A DNA stretch of 64,000 nt from Cyanobium sp. Cruz CV13-4-11 (lineage in GTDB: Bacteria; Cyanobacteriota; Cyanobacteriia; PCC-6307; Cyanobiaceae), in contig NZ_JAGQCH010000008.1 in NCBI RefSeq assembly GCF_024346055.1, positions 1 to 64,000 of the forward strand, read 5' to 3'. Each line of letters begins with the position of its first letter. Position 1 is the first letter of the stretch. This document shows, one piece after another, positions 49,081 through 58,457 of the stretch. Below the pieces are notes generated by a model. It was not told the DNA's origin. It ran no database searches and saw only the letters and a program-made list of their open reading frames with translations. A program made the position numbers and the translations under genes.

Positions 49081-49302
49081 GCTCCAGGGTGTCGATGTCG
49101 GCGTTGGTTTCAGCTTCCGTACGCAGGATCATCGGAATCGCCAGCCGTGGGAGGTGCCTGCCGAAAGCCGCAGCTTCTGTACTGCCGGCTACATATCTTT
49201 GCTGGATGGGTGGAACTGGTGAGGAGTACCTGAGCTTTATCTGAGCAATTTGCCCAGTATGAGAATTGAGGCATTAGACCTAGTCAACTGGATAGATGCG
49301 TT
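49081..49302. other. Intergenic stretch between TA debris and the surface-protein remnant
   Basis: No intact gene. The first part carries the short minus-strand frame mentioned with the DUF3368 fragment; the rest is lower in G/C and featureless. Confidence 0.4.
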
Positions 49303-49575
49303 GTGGCCACTAGCTTTCTCCTGTCAGCACTGATCCAGGCCTGGCGGCTGAGGCTCAAGGCATGGTCGCTCGATGGTTCCTTGTCCGCCGCAGCCCAGAA
49401 GGCCTTGCACCTGCCGGAGGAACCCCAGAACTCACGTCACTCATTAGCCAGTGGGCCGCAGGGGATTTTTCGGCCCTGCCCCCGATCGAGGTGCTGGAGG
49501 GCTTTGAGCTGCCCGGGGCGGAAGGAGGAGTATGCGATCAACAGGAGCACAATTTATCTAAATGGAGGCTGTCAA
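49303..49575 (+). pseudogene. Frameshifted remnant of a large secreted protein N-terminus
   Basis: Reading in one frame gives LDGSLSAAAQKALHLPEE; switching to another gives TPELTSLISQWAAGDFSALP and IEVLEG; switching back gives YAINRSTIYLNGG. The composite is like the N-terminal module of long cyanobacterial extracellular proteins. At least two frameshifts interrupt it. It may once have belonged to the surface-protein gene that follows. Confidence 0.5.
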
Positions 49576-49922
49576 CTCCGAATAACAAGATTAAGACTTT
49601 GGGATGCAAGGTCAATCCAAGCTCCATTCCAGTGAGCAATTGTAAGCTGACATACTTGCAACTCCAGGCTTGCCATGTGTTGGTTTGTGATTAGCTTCTT
49701 TGTTCTCTACGTCAAAATAACTCCGTATCTTTGGCATGGTTCTCACGCCTTTTCGCGCAGGCACTCGGATCGAAGTTACGCAAGGCGACGAGGATCCTAA
49801 TAACGAGAGGGGACATTCTAATATCCCGGGAATGATCGCTTATGAATTTGACATTTTAAGTGGTGATCCAACAATTGTAAGTGTAACTAATGGGACCATC
49901 GTCAGGGTCGATCGCACGGAAT

Positions 49923-49934
49923 GGGGGGGGGGGG
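49923..49934 (+). repeat. 12-G homopolymer inside the M23 peptidase coding region
   Basis: A run of twelve G lies between the two frames of the M23 domain. A run of 10 or 13 would join them in frame. Such tracts are prone to slippage in replication and to sequencing error. Confidence 0.9.
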
Positions 49935-50289
49935 TGGATATCGGGGCTATGGCTCGCATGTTGTAATAAGAAATGATGATAATACCTATGATTTGTATTC
50001 TCACCTCCACCTAGGGAGCATACCCAGCAATATTCAAGTCAATGCTCGGGTGGGCATTGGTCAGTCTCTCGGAATAATGGGAAATACGGGCGAAAGTACA
50101 TCAGATCATTTGCACTTCGAGCGCAGGACTCAACCGTCAACATATTCAAGTAGCATAAAGGTTGATTTTTTCGACGATCTCTCTGCTGGAACGTTTGATG
50201 GCGAAAGATGGACGTCATCTACTCCTTATCAAGGCGCACCCCCGCCGCCAGGTGATGATCCCCCACCGCCGCCACCTTCCACCGACCCG

Positions 50290-50985
50290 CGTCTGGTTTT
50301 ACCAATCTTTGATCCACAGTTTTACCTTGCCACATATTAAGATGTTAGAAATGCCTTTGGTACTTCTAACTTTGAGGGGGCCAAATCCCACTGGCTTCAA
50401 TTCGGAATCACCGATGGTCGCCGCGGTTCGCTTGTCTTTGATCCCAAGGATTACCTGCAAAGGTTCCCGGATGTTGCCAATGCCTATGGTGCCACTAACT
50501 ATGCCGGCGCCATCAGCCACTGGCTGGAATGGGGCCTGAGATTCGGCCGTCGCGGATCGGTTGAGTTTGATCCGATCTACTACATGGCCGCGCATCCGGA
50601 CGTAGAGGCCGCCTATGGCGTGATGAACTTCAGCGGCGCCATCAGCCACTTCTACGAGTGGGGAAAACCAGGGGGCTGGTATGGATCAGAGTGGATCACC
50701 GATTCCTCGGCGTTTCAGCTTGGATATTACCTAGCTAACAATGCCGATGTGAGGGCGGTCACCAACAATCCCAATCAGGAGGTAGAAGCAACCAGGCATT
50801 GGTATTTTGTTGGGATCTATGAGGGCCGCAGGGGGTCGCCTGAGTTTGATGCCAAATTCTATCTTGCTAAGTACGAAGATGTCCGCGCAGCTTTCGGCGC
50901 CAACAACTATAGAGGTGCGTTGGACCATTATCTATTGTTCGGCAAGGCGGGAGGAAGAATCGGTGCGGATGATACGCCTCGCAGC
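50290..50985 (+). repeat. Five tandem repeats of about 43 codons
   Basis: Units begin near FDPQFYL, FDPKDYL, FDPIYYM, QLGYYL and FDAKFYL and share D-V-x-x-A, a G-A-x-x-H-W helix and a closing GRRGS or similar. They are diverged at DNA level, so this is an old repeat family in the surface-protein pseudogene. Confidence 0.75.
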
Positions 50986-51861
50986 CTCTCAATCAACGAT
51001 GTCAGCGTCATAGAAGGTAACTCAGGGTCCCAGTACCTTGTCTTCACGGTTTCGCTCAACATCGTCACAGGCGAAACGGTCACCGTCAGCTACAGCACGG
51101 CAGATGGAACGGCAACGAGCGGCAGCGCTAGCACCGACTACAGGGGGATCAGTGGCAGCTTGAGTTTTGCTCCATGTGAAACGTCGAAAACGATCAGAAT
51201 TGAGATTTTTGGCGATACCACTTTCGAGAGTGACGAAACATTTGTTGTTAGTTTAAGCAACTCAACTTATGCCTCCATTGACAAAGGACAGGGCACTGGA
51301 ACGATCCTAAACGATGATCCACAAATCATTAACGACGGTAAATCCTCCTTCTCCATTGCTGGCAATCCAGTTGTTGGCAAGACTCTCACAGCCACCAAAA
51401 TAGCTGATGACCCCGATGGAAATGGCACCTTCACCTGCGTCTGGCAATCCAGTTCTGATGGTAATTCGTGGTCCACTATTGGCAGCAATGCAGCCTCACT
51501 GCTGCTTGGTTTTTCAGAAGCTGGCAAGCAAGTTCGGGCCACGATTTCCCACACGGATTCTGAGGGCTTCGCTGAATCCGTTTCAGTGGTGCCTCTCGCA
51601 ATCGGCCGTGGAGTTGTAACCGCAGCGATCACAGGCATCAGTGACAACGTTGGATTGATCCAAGGCACGGTCACCCCAGGTGGCGCGACCGATGATCCCA
51701 CCCCCACGATCACGGGCAGGTTTTCAGCGCCTCTGGTCAGTGGGGAATCAATTCGGATTTTCAACGGCACCGTCCTTCTCGGCAATGCGGTGGTGAACAA
51801 CACCACCGGTACCTGGAGTTTCACCCCCACCATCACCGGCACCATCACAGCAGCCCTGGCG

Positions 51862-52336
51862 GCTGGTGAAACCCTGCGGATCTTCAATGGCGCCACCCTG
51901 CTGGGTACGGCCGCGGTCAACAACCTCGCCAAAACCTGGAGCTTTACCCCCACCTTGCCGGCAACTCCAGGCACCACCTATTCGATCACCGCCCGCGTCG
52001 CCGATCCTGCCGGCAATCTCGGTACGTCCTCTGCTCCTCCGCGCAGGTTCTTCCTCGATTCCATTGCACCGGCGACGACCGCTGCGATCACGGGCGTCAC
52101 CGACAACGCCGGCCTGATCCGGGGCCCCGTTGCTCCAGGTGCCCGTACCGACGACACCACTCCCACGATCACCGGCACAATCAGCTCCGCCCTGGTAGCT
52201 GGTGAAACCCTGCGGATCTTCAATGGCGCCACCCTGCTGGGTACGGCCGCGGTCAACAACCTTGCCAAAACCTGGAGCTTTACTCCCACCTTGCCGGCCA
52301 CAGCCGGCACCACCTATTCGATCACCGCACGTGTGG
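51862..52336 (+). repeat. Near-identical 336-bp-period duplication of an Ig-like module
   Basis: About 140 bases starting at 51862 (gctggtgaaaccctgcggatc region) recur at 52198 with very few changes, coding for GETLRIFNGATLLGT and AKTWSFTPTLPAT in both copies. The period is 336 bp, or 112 codons. The similarity implies recent duplication or gene conversion. Confidence 0.8.
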
Positions 52337-53238
52337 CTGATGCCACCGGCAATCTGGGTCCGGCGTCTGTGGCGCGCAGCTTCGTTCCCGATACCACCGC
52401 TCCATCGGTGGCGTCCTTCTCGCCCCTCGACGGTGCCATCGGTGTCGACCCTGCTGCCAACATCCTGCTCACGTTCTCGGAAACCATCCAGCGGGGCACG
52501 GGCACGATTCAGTTACGGGTTGGATTGGCCGCTGGACCCATCACCGAAAGCTTTGACGCCGCCACCAGCACCAGGCTCTCAGCCTCAGCAGCGGCCGCCT
52601 CACGATCAACCCCACCAGCAACCTGGCGCCCAACACCCGCTACTTCCTCAGCCTGCCGGCCGGGTCCATCATCGATCAGGCGGGCAACCCGTTCGCTGGC
52701 AGCAGCACCTGCGACTTCCTCAGCACCAATGTCGTTTCCGGCGGCACCGCCAACGACATCCTTTCCTTCTCCTCCACCGTTGACCGCCTCACGGGCCTGG
52801 CCGGTGGCGATACATTTCGCCTCACCTCCCTCAGCCATTCCCTACTCCCCGCCAGTCCGACAACCCCCATCGATTGGATCACGGATCTGGTCACAGGCCT
52901 CGATGCCATCGATGCGCCGTTGGTGCGCAACCTGGCCCAGGCGGTGAACCCCGTGGCACTGGGTTCGGTGGCCGAACTCAGTGCCAGCGCGATCACGGCC
53001 CTGCTCACCCCCGCCAACTTCTCCGCTCTCACCACCACCTCCACCGGCGGCGTCGCCAGCTTCAGCTTCAACGATCCGGCGAGTGGTGTGCGCACCTTCC
53101 TGGCGATCAACGATGGCGTTGCCGGCTTCTCGGCCACCACCGATGCCATCGTTGAGATCACAGGCGTGAGCGGCAACCTCAGCCAGCTGCAGGTGTTCTG
53201 ATCCCACCACCACCTCAGCAGGCCAGCCCCACCAGCCG

Positions 53239-54480
53239 ATGTTCGATCTCGTCAGCTACCGGCCCAAGGGCGACAAGCGCAACACCGCCTTTTTTGAGGA
53301 GTTTCTGCCCCGCGTCTATGCCCGGCGGGCCAGCTCGGGGCTGGAGCAGGTGGTGGGGCCGATGGCGGCGATCGTGATCCAGGTCGACCACGGCAACGGC
53401 CTGACCTACCTGGCGGAACTGGCGCTCACCGGCCCCTACCGCTATCAGGAGTGCTGGATCAACGCCACCCACCGCCTCTACCTGCTCAAGGGGGGTGAGG
53501 CGTTTCCGCGCCTGATCGTGCTGGAGCCGCTCTTCGATGACTTCGAGGATGAGGTGACGCGCTGGAACGCCATGTATCCCCTCTCGATCGACAAGCCCAA
53601 CGCCCGCTACATCGGCGAGATCTTCCAGGTGTCCTCCTGCCACGACCTGCGGGCCATCCTTGAGCCCCAGAACATCCGTTTCGCCTATCCGGGCGAAACC
53701 GCCAATCCCTTCTATGCCTCCAAGCACCTCTGTTTCACCTTCCTCTCCGATTACACCTACAACCGGGTCGGCTATGTGGACCGGCCGCTCGATGGTCTGG
53801 CGGCCCTGGATCTGGGCGATTGGGTGCTGCTGGACGAGGAGGCGCTCAAGCCCCTGACGGACGCCGCCCGACGCCACCGGGAGCACGGGCTGGAGGGCAA
53901 GATTCTGGGCATCGATCACCTGGCCACGCGAGTGCTGGCCGGTGAGCGGGAGGATGCCATTCTCGAGTACCTGACGATGGTTCCCTACTACTACTGGGGC
54001 TCCTATGACATTGCCGAGATGAACTCCTCCACCAACGTCACCCACCACCCCTCGGTGGGCGACGACAAGCTCTCCCCCGCCCGCGTCTTCACGGCCAATA
54101 ACACCCCCTCCTATCTCAATTCCCTGTCCAACCTGCCGATGCCCACTGAAGACTTCGTGCGCAATTTCGGGCGACGCATGCATCACATCGCCTATGAGGT
54201 GGTCGATGGCGACACCGACGGCGAAAAGAACGTCGATGTGGTGGTGCACACCCTGCGCGAGCTGGGCATCCCCTTTCTCGCCGACATGGTGGGGGAATGC
54301 GGCGACGAGCCGAACCTGCGCCAGATCTTCTCGCGCAGCTCCGCCTACTCCCTGCTGATTACCGAGTATGTGGAGCGCTGCCTGGGCTACGACGGTTTCT
54401 TCACCCGCGAGAACGTGGCGGCCCTCACCGAGGCCGCGGGCCACGCCGAGCGCTACGAGCACGGCCACGTCTTTGACTGA
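53239..54480 (+). CDS. VOC-superfamily protein related to 4-hydroxyphenylpyruvate dioxygenase
   Basis: 413 residues. The C-terminal half carries a vicinal-oxygen-chelate pattern: GIDHLATRV, RRMHHIAYEV and LLITEYVERC supply His, His and Glu for a mononuclear iron. The tail DGFFTRENVAAL is like the end of HPPD. The N-terminal half has its own strand pattern (AIVIQVDHGNGLTYLAEL). Length is near HPPD but the identity to it looks low, so I leave the substrate open. It is 37 bp after the pseudogene stop, with its own likely promoter. Confidence 0.72.
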   Translation: MFDLVSYRPKGDKRNTAFFEEFLPRVYARRASSGLEQVVGPMAAIVIQVDHGNGLTYLAELALTGPYRYQECWINATHRLYLLKGGEAFPRLIVLEPLFDDFEDEVTRWNAMYPLSIDKPNARYIGEIFQVSSCHDLRAILEPQNIRFAYPGETANPFYASKHLCFTFLSDYTYNRVGYVDRPLDGLAALDLGDWVLLDEEALKPLTDAARRHREHGLEGKILGIDHLATRVLAGEREDAILEYLTMVPYYYWGSYDIAEMNSSTNVTHHPSVGDDKLSPARVFTANNTPSYLNSLSNLPMPTEDFVRNFGRRMHHIAYEVVDGDTDGEKNVDVVVHTLRELGIPFLADMVGECGDEPNLRQIFSRSSAYSLLITEYVERCLGYDGFFTRENVAALTEAAGHAERYEHGHVFD

Positions 54481-54539
54481 ACCGGCCACGGGAATGAGAA
54501 GGAACGTTAAGATGGCGACATCTTTCGTTACGTGGCGCC

Positions 54540-54707
54540 ATGGGTGAACTGATCGAGGTCGCGGGTGCCACCCAGAATCCCCTGCTGCTGCCGGCCTTCC
54601 TGGGGGCCCTCGGCCTTGGTTTTTTCGCCCTCTTCCAGGCCGACGCCGGCAACAACGACGACGATGACTCCTCCCCCGGTGGCGGGCTGATGCAGCCCGT
54701 CGCCTGA
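54540..54707 (+). CDS. 55-residue single-helix membrane protein
   Basis: ATG at 54540, TGA at 54705-54707. The sequence has a hydrophilic start (MGELIEVAGATQ), one helix (NPLLLPAFLGALGLGFFALF) and an Asp-rich tail (NNDDDDSSPGG). The composition and helix look genuine and small proteins of this type are common in picocyanobacteria. It sits between the VOC gene and a convergent small membrane gene. A possible -10 (TAAGAT) lies at 54508-54513. Confidence 0.55.
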   Translation: MGELIEVAGATQNPLLLPAFLGALGLGFFALFQADAGNNDDDDSSPGGGLMQPVA

Positions 54708-54717
54708 GCCCGGGGGC

Positions 54718-54933
54718 TCAGCTACCGCCGTCGCTGCCCTGCGACCGTTTCCAGGCTGCCGGCATCAGCACCAGGAACAACAGCCACCAGGCGCCGATCA
54801 CCACCGAGACCCCGGTGGTGAGCCACCAGAGGTGCAGCACAAGCCAGCTGCCGGCCACGATGGCCAGCCCCGTTAGCAGGATGCTCCAGGGCTGACACCA
54901 CCAAGGCTTGAGGTCCCAGACAGAGTCCGGCAT
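54718..54933 (-). CDS. Small two-helix membrane protein (DUF6737-like)
   Basis: 71 residues from the ATG at 54933 (MPDSVWDLKPWWCQPWSIL). The WDLKPWWCQPWSI start followed by two helices matches a small cyanobacterial family that I recall as DUF6737. It is 19 bp downstream of ctpA on the same strand and may share its transcript. Function unknown. Confidence 0.72.
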   Translation of the reverse strand: MPDSVWDLKPWWCQPWSILLTGLAIVAGSWLVLHLWWLTTGVSVVIGAWWLLFLVLMPAAWKRSQGSDGGS

Positions 54934-54952
54934 GGCGCCCGGCCCGTTCAGA

Positions 54953-56284
54953 TCAGGGTTTGGCAAGGGCCGCCGGCAAATTGGCACTGCCGGGCTGGAA
55001 GGCCTTCTCCACCGCCGTGCTGGCCTGCAACTGTTTACGCAGGGTGGATTCGGCCGCCCGGTACTGGCTGTCCCGGTTGGTGCCGATGTCTTCCAGCTGG
55101 AGTCGCTGCACCTCCTGCTCGGTCATCTTCACCGGCACGTCCGGGTTGATGCCGTGCTTGTGGATGTCCCGGTTGCGGGGCGTCAGGTACTTGGCGATGG
55201 TCACGGTCATGCCGGAGCCATCGGAAAGGCCGCGCACCGATTGCACCAGCCCCTTGCCGAAGGTCTTCTGACCCACCAGCACGGCCCGGTTGTTGTCCTG
55301 CAGGGCACCGGAGAGGATCTCGCTGGCGCTCGCCGAACCCTCGTTGACCAGTACCACCATCGGTTTGGTGGTCAGGGCCTGGCCGGTGGCCCGTTTGACG
55401 TCCTGGATGCCGTCGCGGGTCTTGGTGGAGACAATGATGCCTTCGTTGATCCACTGGCGGGCGATCTCGACGCTCGCCACCAGCAGTCCGCCTGGGTTGC
55501 TGCGCAGGTCGAGCACGTAGCCCTGCACCCCCTTGGCCTCCAGGTCCCGCACCGCCGCCCGCATGTCCTTGGTGGCCGTGGCGCTGAACTGCTTCAGGCG
55601 GATGTAGCCGACCTTGGTGCCGTCGGGCGCCGTGTTCACCTGGTGGGTGACCGCGTGGATCTCGATCAGTTCCCGGGTGAGGGGGGTGTCGAGGTTCTGG
55701 CCCTTGCGGCGCAACACCAGATTGACTGTCGTGCCGGCCTTGCCCCGGATCAGCTTCACCGCGTCCTCGGTGCTCATCCCCTTGGTGCTCTTGCCGTCGA
55801 TCGAGACGATCACGTCCTTGGGCTGCACGCCGGCCCTGGAGGCCGGCGAGCCCTCGATCGGCGAGATCACCACCAGTTCCTTGGTCTCCTTGTCGACGCT
55901 CAGCTGGATCCCCACCCCGGAGAGCTCCCCGGAGGTGTCGATCTGCATTTCCTTGAATTCCCGCGGATCCAGGAAGTGGGTGTAGGGATCGTCGAGGGTG
56001 CCGAGCATGCCGCGGATGCCCTCGTAGGCATCCTTGGGGGTGCTGTAGCTCTTGGACAGCACGCTGCGGCGCAGCTTGCGCCACTGTTCCGGTGTGTATT
56101 TCCCGGTGGTGTCCAGGTAGTCGCGGAAGACGATCTGCCAGGCCTGATCCATCACCTCCTTGGGGCTGTCGCTGATCGACACGGTTCCGGTGGGGGTCAG
56201 CACCATATCCCTGGCCATCACCGCCGTGGCGGCACAGGCACCGAGACCAACCAGCACCACGACAGTGGCGCGAGCTCTTCCCAT
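54953..56284 (-). CDS. ctpA: Carboxyl-terminal processing protease CtpA
   Basis: 443 residues from the ATG at 56284 (MGRARATV); a TTG five codons upstream is less likely. A signal peptide (VVVLVGLGACAATAV) sends it to the lumen. The PDZ domain (SGVGIQLSVDK; IEGSPASRAGVQPKDVIVSI, in parts) precedes the S41 core with catalytic Ser in NEGSASASE and Lys in TFGKGLVQ. CtpA removes the C-terminal extension of the D1 precursor, needed for the water-oxidising cluster. It may share a transcript with the small gene at 54718. Confidence 0.92.
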   Translation of the reverse strand: MGRARATVVVLVGLGACAATAVMARDMVLTPTGTVSISDSPKEVMDQAWQIVFRDYLDTTGKYTPEQWRKLRRSVLSKSYSTPKDAYEGIRGMLGTLDDPYTHFLDPREFKEMQIDTSGELSGVGIQLSVDKETKELVVISPIEGSPASRAGVQPKDVIVSIDGKSTKGMSTEDAVKLIRGKAGTTVNLVLRRKGQNLDTPLTRELIEIHAVTHQVNTAPDGTKVGYIRLKQFSATATKDMRAAVRDLEAKGVQGYVLDLRSNPGGLLVASVEIARQWINEGIIVSTKTRDGIQDVKRATGQALTTKPMVVLVNEGSASASEILSGALQDNNRAVLVGQKTFGKGLVQSVRGLSDGSGMTVTIAKYLTPRNRDIHKHGINPDVPVKMTEQEVQRLQLEDIGTNRDSQYRAAESTLRKQLQASTAVEKAFQPGSANLPAALAKP

Positions 56285-56354
56285 GGTGGCGATCCTCAAG
56301 GGAGTCTGAAACGTGATTCCAAGGTAGCGCCGCTGCCAGGGGTGGGCTCCCCGG

Positions 56355-57620
56355 TCAGGGGTCGACCCAGCGACCGTCCTCCTTGATCAGGGCGATCAGC
56401 GCCTCCACCCCCTCGGCTTCCGGCACCCGGCGGATCTCCTCCCGCCCGCGGTAAAGGGAGATGGTGCCGGGCGTCTTGCCCACGTAGCCGTAGTCGGCAT
56501 CCGCCATCTCGCCGGGTCCGTTGACGATGCAACCCATCACGGCGATGTCGAGCCCTGTCAGGTGGGCGGTGGCTTCGCGCACCTGATGCAGCACCTCCTC
56601 GAGGTTGAACAGGGTGCGGCCGCAGCTGGGGCAAGCCACGTACTCCACCATGGTTTTGCGGAGCCCCAGGGCCTGCAGAATCGAGTAGCAGACAGGGATC
56701 TCCTTCTCCGGCGCCTCGGTGAGGGAAACGCGAATGGTGTCGCCCAGGCCTTCGGAGAGCAGGGTGGCGATGCCGGCGGTGCTCTTGATGCGGCCGTAGT
56801 CGCCGTCGCCGGCTTCGGTGACGCCCAGATGCAGCGGGTACGGGAAGCCCTCGGCATCCATGCGGTCGGCCATCATCCGGTAGGCGGCCAGCATCACCGG
56901 CGCGCGCGACGCTTTCATCGAGACAACGATGTTGTGGAAGTCGAGCCGGTCGCAGATGCGGATGAACTCCAGGGCCGACTGCACCATGCCCAGGGGCGTG
57001 TCGCCAAAGGTAAACAGCATGCGCTCCGCCAGCGAACCGTGGTTGACCCCGATGCGCAGGGCCTTGTCCTGCTCCTTGAGCAGGCTCACCAAAGGCTCGA
57101 AGGTGGCGGCGATGCGCTCGCCGATGGCGGCGAACTCCTCCGGCGTGAACTCGCTGCGGCCCGGGTCAGGTTTATCGAAGACGAACAGGCCCGGATTGAT
57201 GCGCACCTTGTCGACATGCTGGGCCACCTCCAGGGCGATCTTCATGCCGTTGTGGTGCACGTCCGCCACCAGCGGCACCGGGCCGTAGCTGTCCTGCAGG
57301 CGCTGGCGGATCTCCTTGACGGCTTTGGCGTGGGCCAGCGAGGGCACGGTGAGCCGCACGATCTCGCAGCCGGCCTCATGCAGGCGACGGATGCCGGCAG
57401 TGGCCCCTTCGATGTCGAGGGTGTCCTCGTTGATCATCGACTGCACCACCACCGGGTGCTCGCTGCCGATCCAGATGTCGCCGACGCGCACGCTGCGGGT
57501 TTTGCGGCGGCGGATGGTGGTTTCGTAGCGGGGGTCGCTCGCCCATGCCGGCAGATCTGCAGCGGCGGCCGAGGCTGAGTCGGCCGGGGCCGTGTCGGGG
57601 CGGGACGGGGCGACGGTCAT
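56355..57620 (-). CDS. ispG: IspG (GcpE), HMBPP synthase
   Basis: 421 residues, a length typical of the cyanobacterial/plant type. The TIM-barrel part shows VQSMINEDT and LVADVHHNG; the Fe-S cysteines lie in CPSCGR and GCIVNGPGE. It converts methylerythritol cyclodiphosphate to HMBPP in the non-mevalonate isoprenoid pathway, using ferredoxin in phototrophs. It is 70 bp upstream of ctpA on the same strand. Confidence 0.95.
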   Translation of the reverse strand: MTVAPSRPDTAPADSASAAAADLPAWASDPRYETTIRRRKTRSVRVGDIWIGSEHPVVVQSMINEDTLDIEGATAGIRRLHEAGCEIVRLTVPSLAHAKAVKEIRQRLQDSYGPVPLVADVHHNGMKIALEVAQHVDKVRINPGLFVFDKPDPGRSEFTPEEFAAIGERIAATFEPLVSLLKEQDKALRIGVNHGSLAERMLFTFGDTPLGMVQSALEFIRICDRLDFHNIVVSMKASRAPVMLAAYRMMADRMDAEGFPYPLHLGVTEAGDGDYGRIKSTAGIATLLSEGLGDTIRVSLTEAPEKEIPVCYSILQALGLRKTMVEYVACPSCGRTLFNLEEVLHQVREATAHLTGLDIAVMGCIVNGPGEMADADYGYVGKTPGTISLYRGREEIRRVPEAEGVEALIALIKEDGRWVDP

Positions 57621-57816
57621 CGCGGGGGGCGGGGCGCGTGGCCAAAGCCTGTCACAACGGCCGGGAAACTGGCGAGGGCAGGCGGGGCAGGGTCAGGCAA
57701 CAGGAGCCAGGTCAGTTCGGGATCAACTCCGCACCGCTTTGGCCGATGGAAGCCAACCTGAGCCAGAAACAACAAACCTATGATTCATAGGTCTGGACGT
57801 TCAGGCTTCTTCCGCC
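57621..57816. other. Intergenic region between ispG and the Uma2 gene
   Basis: 196 bases with no gene or riboswitch I can recognise. It must hold divergent promoters for ispG and the Uma2 gene; the notable element is the palindrome at 57776. Confidence 0.4.
57776..57792. promoter_or_regulatory. 17-bp palindrome over a -10 box before the Uma2 gene
   Basis: acctatga-t-tcataggt is a perfect 8+1+8 palindrome. TATGAT within it (57779-57784) is a good -10 element for the gene at 57817, so a repressor bound here would block initiation. Confidence 0.55.
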
Positions 57817-58410
57817 ATGGGCCCGATCGCCGCCATCCCTCCGGCCCAGCCAGCCAGGCGCGACGGAGGACGCCGCCATGCCCGTTTCAGCGTGGCTGAG
57901 TTCCATCGCCTATGCGAGCAGGTGCCGGAGCGAAGGCTGGAACTGATCGATGGTGAGGTGCTGGAGGTGATCGCCAAGGGGAGCCGCCACACGGCGGTGG
58001 TCCATCGGCTGGCGCGGGCCCTGACCCCGCTGCTGGAGAGCCACCAGGATGGGGAGCGTCCGTTGTCCGGCCATGAACTTCGCATCGAGGCTCCCCTGGA
58101 TCTGGGGGAACATCAGGAGCCGGAGCCCGACCTGGCCGTGGTGACGGCTCGCTCCGATGCCTGGCTGGAGGCCCACCCCACCGCCGCCGACACGCTGCTG
58201 GTGATCGAGGTGGCCGATGCCAGCCTGGCCTACGACCTCGATACGAAACTGAGGCTGTATCAGCAGGCAGGGATCGCCAACTACTGGGTGGTGGATGTTC
58301 GTCAACCCACGGCCTTCTTCCTGCTTCAGGGCAAAAGCAACTCCTCCCTACTGGCGGTGTTGCGCGAGCAGGTCGAGCTCCTGGTGGCTGAGCTGCGAGC
58401 CCTGGGATAG
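57817..58410 (+). CDS. Uma2-family PD-(D/E)XK endonuclease-like protein
   Basis: 197 residues. The Uma2/DUF820 core shows FSVAEFHRL, ELIDGEVLEV, EPEPDLAVVTAR with the metal Asp, LLVIEVADASLAYD with the E-x-x pattern and YWVVDVRQ. The family is expanded in cyanobacteria; catalytic roles are predicted from fold and the biological function is unclear. A palindromic operator candidate lies just upstream. No partner gene overlaps it. Confidence 0.87.
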   Translation: MGPIAAIPPAQPARRDGGRRHARFSVAEFHRLCEQVPERRLELIDGEVLEVIAKGSRHTAVVHRLARALTPLLESHQDGERPLSGHELRIEAPLDLGEHQEPEPDLAVVTARSDAWLEAHPTAADTLLVIEVADASLAYDLDTKLRLYQQAGIANYWVVDVRQPTAFFLLQGKSNSSLLAVLREQVELLVAELRALG

Positions 58411-58457
58411 CCGGATGCCAATGGCGCCAAGGCCGTGGCCAGCACCCATCCCGATTC

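Larger units (their letters stand above)
49736..53201 (+). pseudogene. Disrupted surface protein: M23 peptidase, repeats, Calx-beta, Ig-like, bluetail C-terminus
   Basis: The first frame (49736 on) gives GHSNIPGMIAYEFD, the first half of an M23 peptidase metal site. At a 12-G run (49923-49934) it shifts; the second frame gives YSHLHLG and DHLHFERR, completing the site. An in-frame TAA at 50338-50340 falls inside a repeat (FYLATY-stop-DVRNAFG). Five repeats of about 43 residues with FDPxxYL, DVxxAFG and GRRGS motifs run to about 50980, then a Calx-beta domain (VIEGNSGS; STDYRGISG; DETFVVSL) and Ig-like repeats. Near 52575 a one-base loss shifts the frame again; the true end (FLAINDGVAGF; DAIVEITGVSGNL) stops at 53201 and matches the bluetail C-terminus of putative cyanobacterial surface proteins. 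With three lesions it is most likely a pseudogene. Confidence 0.75.

Noticed and set aside
48951-49244. 97-codon plus-strand frame
   Set aside because: Composition is random-like, while the minus strand here reads as a DUF3368 fragment.
57621-57816. Possible cobalamin or other riboswitch
   Set aside because: No conserved box of a known riboswitch class is present.
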